Assembly: GCA_017550035.1 (NCBI GenBank)
Contig: JAFYLS010000076.1
Span: 1 to 35,703 of the forward strand
DNA from: Clostridia bacterium
GTDB lineage: Bacteria; Bacillota; Clostridia; Christensenellales; Aristaeellaceae
DNA: 35,703 nt
Direction of reading: 5' to 3'
In this document: one piece after another, positions 1-7,317 of the stretch
How the letters are laid out: the number at the start of each line of letters is the position of its first letter
How positions within the stretch are numbered: the stretch's first letter is position 1
Made by a program: the position numbers and the translations under genes
Notes under the pieces: model-generated
Seen by the model: only the letters and a program-made list of their open reading frames with translations
Database searches by the model: none
Told to the model about the DNA's origin: nothing

Positions 1-133
1 CCATTCGGTGCAAGGTCCAGAAGGCACATAGGGCTGCCCGTCCTGCCTTCGCAGTACCGCTGGAGCGCATTGGTGACAGTGCGCGTAGATAGATGGCTAT
101 TCACGACAGAACTCGGCTTACAGGCCGCACTTT
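1..133 (+). ncRNA. rnpB: RNase P RNA (3' part)
   Basis: This is the 3' portion of the catalytic RNA of ribonuclease P, which matures tRNA 5' ends. The 5' part lies outside the window. The conserved 3' block is visible: AGATAGATGGCTATTC (about 88-103), then GACAGAACTCGGCTTACAGG (about 106-125), which matches the universal 'ACAGAA..GGCTTA' region forming helix P4 with the 5' half. A purine-rich stretch with GGTGCAAGG (7-15) fits the upstream part of the bacterial fold. No ORF of quality overlaps, and a strong intrinsic terminator follows at 152. The exact mature 3' end is estimated from family alignment by eye. Confidence 0.9.
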
Positions 134-151
134 ACCACATTGCAGAGAATT

Positions 152-183
152 AAGCGCCTGACGAAAAACATCAGGCGCTTTTA
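152..183 (+). terminator. Intrinsic terminator of rnpB
   Basis: The arms AAGCGCCTGA and TCAGGCGCTT pair perfectly around a 9-base A-rich loop, and the 3' arm runs into a T-rich tail. It lies about 20 bases after the RNase P RNA 3' end. Confidence 0.9.
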
Positions 184-276
184 CTTTACAAAACACTATT
201 TTCATATGCTTTATAGGAACGTCTATGCCTATATTCAATATTTGAAGTATAGAAAATGGGGGATAGGAGCTCAAAC

Positions 277-302
277 AAAAAGCACAGGAGTTTCACCTGT
301 GC
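277..302 (-). terminator. Intrinsic terminator of lexA
   Basis: Read on the minus strand, GCACAGG and CCTGTGC pair around a 7-base loop and are followed by TTTTTG. It starts 11 bases past the lexA stop codon. Confidence 0.88.
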
Positions 303-313
303 ATATACTTCAA

Positions 314-931
314 TCAATCTATTTTTCTGTAAATAACGCAGGCTTTTCCAAGCACAGTAACATCCTGCTCTTTCGCCATAATAGGGGACATAGTGCTATT
401 TTCCGGCTGAAGGCGAACAACCCCGTGCTGTTCATGATAATAACGCTTCAGGGTCGCTTCTCCGTCAATCATCGCTACTGCGATTTCACCGTTCATTACT
501 TCATTCTGCCTTCGGATGACCACATAATCTCCGTCCATAATGCCGGCATTGATCATGCTTTCGCCTCGCACAGACAGAATAAAGTGTTCGCCATCACCCA
601 GCAGGCTATTCGGAATGCAAAGGTAATCTTCCACATATTCTTCCGCCAGAATCGGAGAACCGGCAGCAATCTTACCAATTACAGGCAGCCGCTGACTGGT
701 ATTGCGGGGCGAATCGGTCAGATCCAGCGTACGGGGACGGGAAGAATCCCGATGAATCATCCCTTTTTTCTCCAGCCGGTCCAAATGCCCCTGTACAGTA
801 GAGGTGGACTTCAAGCCAACTGCCTTTCCGATTTCACGCACAGACGGAGGATACCCGTTGACTTTTTGGTATTCCCTGATATACTCTAAGATACGCTGTT
901 GCGTTTCACCATGCGGACGTCTTTCAGACAA
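314..931 (-). CDS. lexA: LexA repressor
   Basis: SOS-response transcriptional repressor and self-cleaving S24-family peptidase. An N-terminal winged helix-turn-helix (about residues 1-65, with PPSVREIGKAVGLKSTSTVQ) is followed by the cleavage site Ala-Gly in GKIAAGSP and the catalytic dyad Ser in RGESM and Lys in ATLKR. Counted from the TTG start these are about A90-G91, S125 and K162. RecA filaments on single-stranded DNA would trigger cleavage. An in-frame GTG at 940 overlaps the GGAGG Shine-Dalgarno (940-944), so TTG at 931, eight bases downstream of it, is the better start and gives 205 residues, the usual family length. The promoter carries two SOS-box-like sites, which implies autoregulation. 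It is divergent from a small Cys-rich gene. Confidence 0.97.
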   Translation of the reverse strand: MSERRPHGETQQRILEYIREYQKVNGYPPSVREIGKAVGLKSTSTVQGHLDRLEKKGMIHRDSSRPRTLDLTDSPRNTSQRLPVIGKIAAGSPILAEEYVEDYLCIPNSLLGDGEHFILSVRGESMINAGIMDGDYVVIRRQNEVMNGEIAVAMIDGEATLKRYYHEQHGVVRLQPENSTMSPIMAKEQDVTVLGKACVIYRKID

Positions 932-950
932 AGCGTACACCTCCGCTTAC

Positions 951-962
951 TAACATAAGTTC
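951..962. promoter_or_regulatory. LexA operator (SOS box 2)
   Basis: TAACATAAGTTC matches GAACNNNNGTTC at all but the first fixed position. It sits just downstream of the lexA -10, about where transcription begins. It is weaker than box 1 by eye. Confidence 0.6.
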
Positions 963-967
963 TGTTT

Positions 968-996
968 ATTATAACACGCAAACATTTGTTTGGCAA
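968..996 (-). promoter_or_regulatory. lexA promoter
   Basis: On the minus strand the -35 TTGCCA (991-996) and a consensus -10 TATAAT (968-973) are separated by exactly 17 bases. The SOS box at 979-992 fills the spacer, so bound LexA would block RNA polymerase directly. Confidence 0.88.
979..992. promoter_or_regulatory. LexA operator (SOS box 1)
   Basis: CAAACATTTGTTTG resembles the Gram-positive SOS box CGAACNNNNGTTCG, with symmetric G-to-A and C-to-T changes in the arms. It lies between the -35 and -10 of the lexA promoter. Confidence 0.8.
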
Positions 997-1034
997 GCAC
1001 AGTTCATTCTTAAATTTATAAGGAGAGACCGCCT

Positions 1035-1244
1035 ATGTTTTCTGCCTCTGTTTCTGATCAGTGTGTGCTGTATGACCGCGAATGCATCAATTGCGGCGAA
1101 TGCGACCGCTGTGATCTGGATCCGAACAAGCTATGCGATAACTGCATGAAATGCGTAATGAGTGACAGCGATTATCTTGCCATCGAGATCGATGAAGTAG
1201 AGAGCGCACAGCCCAAACATGCTGTCAGCAGCGATATTTTCTGA
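1035..1244 (+). CDS. Small Cys-rich protein, possible Fe-S or zinc binder
   Basis: A 69-residue protein with eight cysteines. Seven lie in a regular pattern, C17-x2-C20-x2-C23-x2-C26-x7-C34-x2-C37-x2-C40, and one is at C10. The spacing suggests one or two metal centres (iron-sulfur or zinc) but does not match a standard 2[4Fe-4S] ferredoxin, which needs CxxCxxCxxxCP blocks. The C-terminal third is acidic and lacks cysteines. The start is supported by AAGGAGAG (about 1020-1027). The gene is transcribed divergently from lexA, about 100 bases away, with both SOS boxes between them, so it may be SOS-controlled; its own promoter is not clear. It ends at a terminator shared with the convergent recombinase gene. 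Function unknown. Confidence 0.85.
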   Translation: MFSASVSDQCVLYDRECINCGECDRCDLDPNKLCDNCMKCVMSDSDYLAIEIDEVESAQPKHAVSSDIF

Positions 1245-1250
1245 TGAATA

Positions 1251-1285
1251 AAAGCTCCCGATACACATCCAGTATCAGGAGCTTT
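1251..1285. terminator. Bidirectional terminator
   Basis: AAAGCTCC and GGAGCTTT pair, extended by GATAC/GTATC after one C/A mismatch, with a 7-base loop. There are A's on one side and T's on the other. It lies between the convergent Cys-rich gene and the recombinase gene. Confidence 0.82.
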
Positions 1286-1289
1286 TGCT

Positions 1290-2366
1290 TTACTTGTTTT
1301 CTTCAGGTGAAGGCAAGCGCACGTGCCTTGCAGCTTCACGGCGTTTACTGTCTGTCATATCGGCGTAATGCTTACGGGTTGTGTTAACATCAGAATGTCC
1401 AAGCACATCAGCCACCAGATAAATATCTCCAGTTTCCAGATATAGATTGGTGCCAAATGTGCTTCGCAGCTTATGAGGACTGATCTTTTGCTTAAGCGGC
1501 GCAGCAACAGCCGCGTATTTTTTTACCATCAATTGGACAGCGCGCTGCGTCATTCTTTTCTTCTGTAGAGAGAGGAACAAAGCATCTTCATGGCCGGGAA
1601 GCGCAGCAATTTCAATACGTTCTTTGAGATATGCATTCAGCGCATCGGCCACTTCCTGTGGGAAATAAAGGATAACCTGATTGCCGCCCTTTCTGGTAAC
1701 CACAAAAGCATTCGTATCAAAATCAATATCGCTGATGTCAATGCCGACACATTCACTCACACGGATACCGGTGCCCAGGAAGAGCATGATCATAGCAAAA
1801 TCACGTGTTCCGGTAAATGCGCGATACTGATTCTGACGGTCGGACAGACCTTCGCCCGAGGCAGCAGCATCAATCATTTTTTTCATTTCATCTGCATCAA
1901 GCCGCAAAATAGGCTTATCATGCAGTTTAGGCAATGAAACAAGTGTAGTTACATTGGCCTCCACAATACCGTTCCTGTATAGATAATCAAACAGCGAGCG
2001 TATCGAAGACAGCTTCCGCATAATGCCCAGTTCATGGTTTTGCATTAAGACCTGGCCATCCGGCGTGTTTTTATAGTATTGCATCAGATAGTCCTGGAAA
2101 TTCTCAATGTCATGACCGGTTATCTCTTTAAGCAATTCCAAAGGAATCGTTGCGCTTTGATAATCCGCAAACGCAGGGGATTCAGCACAAAGATACTGAA
2201 AAAACACGCGGAAATCGTAGGCATAAGCAAGACGGGTGAGGGTGCTGGTCGTTTGCGAAATAGAGCGAAAGAACGCAGTACACACAACCGGCAATTCCTT
2301 TTGTAATTCACGCAATCGATCCAATCTTTTTATATCGCTGATTGTTTTGTAATCTGATTGACCCAT
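1290..2366 (-). CDS. Tyrosine recombinase, XerS-like
   Basis: Site-specific recombinase of 358 residues. The catalytic residues of the family are all visible: R202 in GTGIRVSE, K226 in TRKGGN, H298 and R301 in HKLRSTF, H324 in LGHSD and nucleophile Y334 in RKHY. The N-terminal SAM-like DNA-binding region (about 25-150) has the pattern LP...TL..Y.YD...FF.YL followed by DIENFQDYL. The length and this pattern recall XerS, the single chromosome-dimer recombinase of streptococci and lactococci, more than the roughly 300-residue XerC/XerD. Start ATG follows AGAGGTG by 5 bases. A dif-like inverted repeat lies about 470 bases upstream. A phage integrase is the alternative, since a prophage remnant is nearby, but the gene is intact next to lexA and the remnant is decayed. 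Confidence 0.93.
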   Translation of the reverse strand: MGQSDYKTISDIKRLDRLRELQKELPVVCTAFFRSISQTTSTLTRLAYAYDFRVFFQYLCAESPAFADYQSATIPLELLKEITGHDIENFQDYLMQYYKNTPDGQVLMQNHELGIMRKLSSIRSLFDYLYRNGIVEANVTTLVSLPKLHDKPILRLDADEMKKMIDAAASGEGLSDRQNQYRAFTGTRDFAMIMLFLGTGIRVSECVGIDISDIDFDTNAFVVTRKGGNQVILYFPQEVADALNAYLKERIEIAALPGHEDALFLSLQKKRMTQRAVQLMVKKYAAVAAPLKQKISPHKLRSTFGTNLYLETGDIYLVADVLGHSDVNTTRKHYADMTDSKRREAARHVRLPSPEENK

Positions 2367-3131
2367 GTTTTCACCTCTTTATTAATTGTACACAATCTAA
2401 CGCTTGGATAGGGGAGTTATTGAACATAAATAGGGTACAGCACATACGCAATATATCATTTGCAGCAGAATTCCACTTAATGCCCGAAACTGCAAATGAA
2501 TACGAAATCTAATGCAATTCATTTTTTCTCACATTGAATTCTCCGTAACATCAATTTTTCAGAAGCATGACAAGCTTTTAAATGAGAGCGCGTTTCATTT
2601 TATCCATAAGGAAAACGCCTATTCAAAAATGCAAAATCGATTTCAGAGAAAGCTCATCATGTCAAGCCTACATGAATAGACTGTTTCTATCAAGAAGATC
2701 TTCAGGATTGCAGATTGCAATCTTTTTGAAATCGCTTTTGAGAGACTGACGCCAGAAGAGGCAAACAAATCCTGCGATTAAGCAAGTCAAACGCCATTTA
2801 CATCATTATTATACTACAGAGGCTTGTATAATACAATATCATTTCGTAAAAGTTTTCTTTTGCGAAATGATATAAATTCATTTGTGTCAGTCGAAAATCC
2901 CCTTCCGCATCTCCTCCTTGTTCTTGCAGTTTTGAAACAAAGCTCTTTACCTACAGTTTTTTTGTTATTACCTTTTATCATTACTGCTATAGCGCGCTTC
3001 TGACGATCATACGTTTATCACGATTATTCTTACATTTTCTGCACAACATATTTGTTCTTCATGCTTCAGGCTTCTTTCTCTCCCCTACTCTCAAGAAGCA
3101 TGAACACTTTTTTTCATCTATCAAATAAGAT
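2367..3131. other. Gene-free AT-rich region with several inverted repeats
   Basis: No credible coding region was found in these 765 bases. It holds the dif-like repeat described separately (2836-2873). Beside it is a 13-base palindrome, TTGTATAATACAA (2824-2836). There is also AAATGAAT (2494-2501) paired with ATTCATTT (2517-2524), and a short GATTGC/GCAATC repeat near 2706-2722. ATTGT-GT-ACAAT (minus strand, near 2386-2397) sits just upstream of the recombinase start. None has a terminator-like T-run. The rest looks like eroded intergenic DNA. Confidence 0.6.
2836..2873. repeat. dif-like inverted repeat, 11-6-11 core
   Basis: Two 16-base arms (2836-2851 and 2858-2873) pair with a single G-T mismatch around a 6-base centre, GTTTTC. 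The inner 11 bases of each arm, ATTTCGTAAAA (2841-2851) and TTTTGCGAAAT (2858-2868), with the 6-base spacer give the 28-base geometry of Xer recombination sites. The arms recall the TTTC..GAAAA character of difSL. No T-run follows on either strand, so a terminator is unlikely. Its role as a recombination site is inference from geometry and the nearby recombinase gene. Confidence 0.5.
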
Positions 3132-3362
3132 TCAATAACTACTCACTGCTGTGGTATCATTGCCGCTGTTCTCCACGGCGTGGTGTACATTGCCGCGCAA
3201 TCGGCCTGTGTTCCAAATGGGTCTGCCGTACAGGGTATCCATGCCGTCCTGTATCAATTCAACGGTCTTTAACCCCAACGCCTCCAATGCGACACGCTTA
3301 TTCCCTTCGAATTGGCGCATCACCTGCGGCGAATAATCCATCACTTTCACGTTGGCCGCCAC
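3132..3362 (-). pseudogene. Truncated HK97 gp10-like phage protein
   Basis: About 76 residues from a GTG at 3362, which has AGGAG ten bases upstream; an earlier GTG at 3371 lies too close to that site. The segment GRPIWNTGRLRGNVHHAVENSG resembles phage head-tail/tail-completion proteins of the HK97 gp10 family, where this region is followed by a long conserved C-terminal part ending near 'VELGT'. Here the frame stops soon after ENSGNDTTAV, so roughly the C-terminal third to half is missing. It lies downstream of other prophage pieces on the same strand, and is most likely a dead remnant. Confidence 0.6.
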
Positions 3363-3386
3363 CTGCTGCACGCTCCTTTCACGGCA

Positions 3387-3417
3387 TAAAAAAACCGCCT
3401 TGCTTTCGCTTGGCGGT
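3387..3417 (-). terminator. Intrinsic terminator after the 70-residue phage gene
   Basis: On the minus strand ACCGCC pairs with GGCGGT, with an inner GC/GC pair after a small internal mismatch and a GAAA loop, followed by TTTTTTT. It abuts the stop codon of the small gene at 3417, suggesting that the head fragment and the small gene formed a transcription unit ending here. Confidence 0.82.
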
Positions 3418-3629
3418 TAGCTTCTCCTGGCTTTATTCAATTCCAAAGCGAGGAGAAGCAAGTTCTTTTTGCTTACTTCCTGTCCTTTTTCTATATATTC
3501 CAATATAACATTGCGGTCTTCTACATGCTTTGCAAAACTGATAACACCCAGAACAAACTCTCGATTATTATCAATTTTGTAAAGTTTCTCAACCAATTTC
3601 GCTTTAGTAGCGTTTTCATCGAGCCCCAT
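3417..3629 (-). CDS. Small prophage-remnant protein, unknown function
   Basis: A 70-residue, mostly helical charged protein with no recognised domain; it contains KLYKIDNNREFVLGVISFAK and ends in a basic KARRS tail. The start ATG has only a modest AAGGTG site. It begins 9 bases after the stop of the phage head-protein fragment, so the two are probably co-translated, and a strong terminator follows it immediately. Its small size and tight coupling to a head protein with an extra C-terminal module would fit an immunity-type partner, but this is a guess from position only. It appears intact, unlike its neighbours. Confidence 0.6.
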   Translation of the reverse strand: MGLDENATKAKLVEKLYKIDNNREFVLGVISFAKHVEDRNVILEYIEKGQEVSKKNLLLLALELNKARRS

Positions 3630-3638
3630 GTATGCACC

Positions 3639-4133
3639 TTATTCCCTTTCAATACTTTCGCGCCCAATAATGCGATAATTATCGTAATCGATCACATGTA
3701 CCATGTAGATATAATCACCTATTGCCTTCGAGAGAATGCCGTTTTCAATATCAGCATCGGTCAAATATGTATTAATCTCATGCATAACCATCGCATATTC
3801 GCGCTTATCCAAATAGATTTGCTTGTGCTTCCATGGGTCAAATGAAAACAATTGCAAATCCAGTTTGAGTTTACCACCATTTCCACCGCTTGGCAACCCC
3901 TGCACCACTTTCCCGTCTACCAATCTTTCATTGGGACGCATGACACGGGTGGTTAACTGGCATTGGCAATTGATGACTTCTGCGGCAGGTGCGGAAGGGT
4001 CAACCGGGTACATGAGCAATGCACCGCTCGGGGATTCAAACGGCTCCCCAGGCATGCGCCTTTGCCCATTCATTTCGGCATGTATATCGCTGTTTATTTC
4101 TCGTTCATACGTTTCTTTTACATGGTAAAGCAA
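3639..4133 (-). pseudogene. C-terminal fragment of phage minor head protein with extra module
   Basis: The open frame covers 164 residues and begins at a TTG without a ribosome site, so the N-terminal bulk of the gene is lost. Residues about 15-60 (DIHAEMNGQRRMPGEPF, PSGALLMYPVDPSAPAAEVINCQC) match the end of the Mu gpF/SPP1 gp7 minor head protein family, which closes on the NCRC-type motif, here N55-C-Q-C. After a linker comes KLKLDLQLF (88-96), a motif seen at module boundaries and starts of phage structural proteins, and then a separate roughly 65-residue domain (99-164, including HKQIYLDKREYAMVMHEINTY and YDNYRIIGRES). Extra C-terminal domains on such head proteins are often nuclease or toxin-like, but I do not recognise this one. 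Confidence 0.65.
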
Positions 4134-4163
4134 TATGAGCTGCTATTCAAAATTGCTAAAATA

Positions 4164-4196
4164 AAGAACTGCATCATGCACCATGATGCAGTTCTT
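4164..4196 (-). terminator. Intrinsic terminator of the mannosidase operon
   Basis: A perfect 15-base stem, AAGAACTGCATCATG with its complement, has a 3-base loop. On the minus strand it is followed by TATTTTAGCAATTTT. It lies about 40 bases past the mannosidase stop and marks the border to the prophage remnant. Confidence 0.87.
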
Positions 4197-4237
4197 CTTG
4201 TTTCCGTGATATTCAATCAAATAGATGTTTTAGTACT

Positions 4238-7200
4238 TCAGCGGACAATTCGTACAGTCTTCACTTCAAAGGGATGGAATTCAAGTTCAATGCAAGTATC
4301 GCAGGCACAAGCAGCGCTTTCAAGTTTGTTTTGTTTGTTTTCCAGCATGTCTGTACACCAGAATTCCTTAACAGGCACGTTGAACTTGACTTTGGCTTTG
4401 GTCTGTGCGTGGTACGCTTCGTACAGGCGAACGATCACATCACCGCTGCCATCTTCCGCCGCTTTTACAGATTCCACGATGATATTGCTCTGATCCACAT
4501 GCATCAAAGAAATACTGTCAGATTCGCCCTGCATCTCGGTCACAGGCACATTCAGTTCGTAGCCTTTCTGCACAACGCCGCTGTCGACAAATGCGCCGTT
4601 CCACACATAGTACGCATACGTGAAATCATGTTCACCGATATCGGCATAGGGATCGGGAGCTTTTGCCGCACGCAGCAAGGTAAGACCGATCTCATCCCCC
4701 ATCATGCTTACGCCATATTTGCAATCGTTCAGGACAGCAGCGCCGCCCTTTTCATCATGCAGTGCAGTATAACGATGATTGCATACTTCAAAGCGGTCAG
4801 CATCGTACTTACGGGAGCGGTGCGTGGGACGCTTTACATAACCAAACTGAATTTCGTTTTCGGCGTCTTCTGCGTGTACACCAGTGGGAAATGCAACCTT
4901 CAACAGGCGATGCTTCTCCTGCCAGTCAGCATGCGTACGGAAGGTAATCTGACGACTTTCAGCTTCGATCACAATTTCCTGACGCCAACTGCTGTTAGAC
5001 ACTTTGCGCTCAAGTAGCAGCGTTACGCGCCATGCATCCTGTTCCAGAACGGTCAATTTGCTTTCGCCATCCAGTTCCACAGGAGACATATCGTACATGC
5101 TGTCAATATCCCAGGCATCAAACATGCGAGGCGTATCTTTGTACATCTTCAGGCAGTTAGCAGGATTGCTTACACGTTCGATTCCGCTTTCAAGGTCAGT
5201 CAAACGGATGATTTCACCCTTCTGATTGAACTCGGCGCGGATCAGCCCGTTATTTACTACAATAATTTCGCCCTTCAATTCGCAAGCCACAGCCTGATCA
5301 GGAGTCTTTTTCACGTCAGCACAGGCAGAATAGCCCATCTCAGGAACCGTAACCTGTACCCACTGATCGTTCACCTTGGTCAGATGCTTACGCTGCCAGG
5401 AAAGGCTGTTGAAACAGGTCATGCCGGACAGGCTGTCTTTCACCAGAGCCCGCTTGGCACTCTGATCAAGAGCCGCAACATCCTTCAGCATATTCTGATA
5501 CCATTCTTTGGCATCATCGTATACACGGGCAATTGCACTGCCGGGCAAAATATCATGGAATTGATTACGAAGCAAGATTTTCCAGGCTTCTCCCAGCTCT
5601 TTAAGCGGATAAGCCTGCTTGTCCATGGCAAGAACGGACCACAGTTCCGCTTCGCGCATGGCAACTTCGCTTTGACGGTTGTACTTCTTGATCGCACACT
5701 GGGTGGTATAGGTACCGCGATGACACTGGAAGTACAATTCACCTACATAGGTAGGCTTAATGCCTTCACCGGTTTCGCAATCCTTTTCGCAGTCTTCAAA
5801 AAGCTTATTGGGTTCAGCAAAACGAACACGCGGAACACCCTGAATATCCTTTTCGCGAATGACATTTTCGATATAGTCACGGGCAGGACCGCCGCCGCCG
5901 TCACCATATCCGTAAGGCAGCAGGAAGCGGCCAAGACCCTGACGCTGCACACGATCCTTGAAACGCCGGATCACCACATCCGGAGTGGTATCGGAAGTGT
6001 AGTCCATGTGCAGGAAGCTGGTAATCTGGCTGCCGTCCATGCCCTGCCAGGTAAAGTAATGGTACGGGAAGCGATCGCTTCCATTATAAGTCCAGAAGAT
6101 TTTCTGAGTGGTCAAATATACCACGCCGCATCCACGGAGGATCTGTGGCAGAGCAGCGCTGTAACCGAAAGTATCAGGCAGCCACAGCAGTTTGCAGTCC
6201 ACGCCAAATTCTTCCTGATAGAACTTTTTGCCGTACAGCAGCTGACGAATCAGCGCTTCGCCGCCGGACATATTGGTATCCGGTTCTACCCACATGCTGC
6301 CTTCAGCAATCCACTGACCGGCCTTGATTTTTTCCTTAATGCGAGCGTACAGTTTGGGATACAGCTTCTTGCAGATCATGTATGCTTCCGGCTGGCTCTG
6401 AATGAACTTATAGTCCGGATACATATCCATCAACCGAATCTGCTGCGCAAATGTACGTGCAATCTTTCTTTCGGTTTCGCGATAAGGCCACAGCCAGCAG
6501 ATATCAATATGCGCATTGCCAATGGCGTAGAATTCAGGCGCCAGCGTACCATTATGCAGGCTCATAACAGGCTTCAGCGCTTCGCGGGCCTTTACATAAT
6601 CCCGGATGCGTGCTTCGCGGGGCTGCTCAAAATCCACATTCAGGGTGAACTGCTGCAGCGCTTCTTCGATGCGGGCAGCCAGAAGCGAATCTTCTTCTAC
6701 TTCCTTCAGCATATCCGTCAGGAATTTTACATCCATGAAAAGCTGATAAGCTTCTTCATGCCAGATACCGAAAGTGGAGTTTCCAATTACAGTATGAATG
6801 GTTTCGTTATCATCCACCCATTCATCTTCAGGACGCACAGGCCCCGTGCAGCAACCATCTTCATTGGGAAAATACTGTCCGGCGTAAGCTTCGATCACCA
6901 GATCAAAGCTCTCCCCTGCCTTTGCATTGCGCGTCAGCACCTGATCGCAGATATAGTGATGTGCCTTGCGCACCCATTCGGCCCGGCGGGTACCAAATTC
7001 TTCGCCATCCACAAACAACGTTGCTTCACCGCCGGGCAAAAGATCCATCACAATGGTTTTACCGGCAGCACGTTCAGGTACAACAATCTTACCCTTCAGC
7101 CAGGCATATTCCCATTGTTTGCCCCAGGCAGTGCCTACGGGCATCGAACGGAAATCACCTTTCATGGCATCTTCGTAGGAAAGCTGTTCGTAGGTGCAGA

Positions 7201-7294
7201 AACCGTCCAAATCGATGGTTCCCAGGGGTTCATAAAGTTCTCTTTCCAGGGTTTTGATCCAGTGACGAATCCTGTCTTTCCATTCAGGCAGCAT
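4238..7294 (-). CDS. Alpha-mannosidase, GH38 family
   Basis: Cytoplasmic glycoside hydrolase of about 1018 residues that removes alpha-linked mannose from glycans or glycopeptide-derived oligosaccharides. The catalytic domain (about 250-520) has the zinc motif AHIDICWLWPYRET (H and D at about 262 and 264), WVEPDTNMSGGE, and the nucleophile Asp (about 374) in WLPDTFGYSAALPQI. N- and C-terminal beta-rich parts flank it, as usual for the family, and there is no signal peptide. A GTG lies 9 bases further upstream, but ATG at 7294 has GAGG eight bases before it and is the better start. It follows the UROD-family gene by about 23 bases, so the two share the promoter near 8350. Confidence 0.96.
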   Translation of the reverse strand: MLPEWKDRIRHWIKTLERELYEPLGTIDLDGFCTYEQLSYEDAMKGDFRSMPVGTAWGKQWEYAWLKGKIVVPERAAGKTIVMDLLPGGEATLFVDGEEFGTRRAEWVRKAHHYICDQVLTRNAKAGESFDLVIEAYAGQYFPNEDGCCTGPVRPEDEWVDDNETIHTVIGNSTFGIWHEEAYQLFMDVKFLTDMLKEVEEDSLLAARIEEALQQFTLNVDFEQPREARIRDYVKAREALKPVMSLHNGTLAPEFYAIGNAHIDICWLWPYRETERKIARTFAQQIRLMDMYPDYKFIQSQPEAYMICKKLYPKLYARIKEKIKAGQWIAEGSMWVEPDTNMSGGEALIRQLLYGKKFYQEEFGVDCKLLWLPDTFGYSAALPQILRGCGVVYLTTQKIFWTYNGSDRFPYHYFTWQGMDGSQITSFLHMDYTSDTTPDVVIRRFKDRVQRQGLGRFLLPYGYGDGGGGPARDYIENVIREKDIQGVPRVRFAEPNKLFEDCEKDCETGEGIKPTYVGELYFQCHRGTYTTQCAIKKYNRQSEVAMREAELWSVLAMDKQAYPLKELGEAWKILLRNQFHDILPGSAIARVYDDAKEWYQNMLKDVAALDQSAKRALVKDSLSGMTCFNSLSWQRKHLTKVNDQWVQVTVPEMGYSACADVKKTPDQAVACELKGEIIVVNNGLIRAEFNQKGEIIRLTDLESGIERVSNPANCLKMYKDTPRMFDAWDIDSMYDMSPVELDGESKLTVLEQDAWRVTLLLERKVSNSSWRQEIVIEAESRQITFRTHADWQEKHRLLKVAFPTGVHAEDAENEIQFGYVKRPTHRSRKYDADRFEVCNHRYTALHDEKGGAAVLNDCKYGVSMMGDEIGLTLLRAAKAPDPYADIGEHDFTYAYYVWNGAFVDSGVVQKGYELNVPVTEMQGESDSISLMHVDQSNIIVESVKAAEDGSGDVIVRLYEAYHAQTKAKVKFNVPVKEFWCTDMLENKQNKLESAACACDTCIELEFHPFEVKTVRIVR

Positions 7295-7317
7295 ACATTT
7301 CACCTCATATCAATTGT

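Noticed and set aside
140..889. Plus-strand frame covering the lexA region
   Set aside because: It crosses the rnpB and lexA terminators and is antisense to lexA.
938..940. GTG at 938-940 as the lexA start
   Set aside because: It overlaps the Shine-Dalgarno sequence, leaving no spacing; TTG at 929-931 is correctly spaced.
2836..2873. Reading the strong inverted repeat as an intrinsic terminator
   Set aside because: Neither side has a T-run, the stem is AT-rich, and no gene ends nearby.
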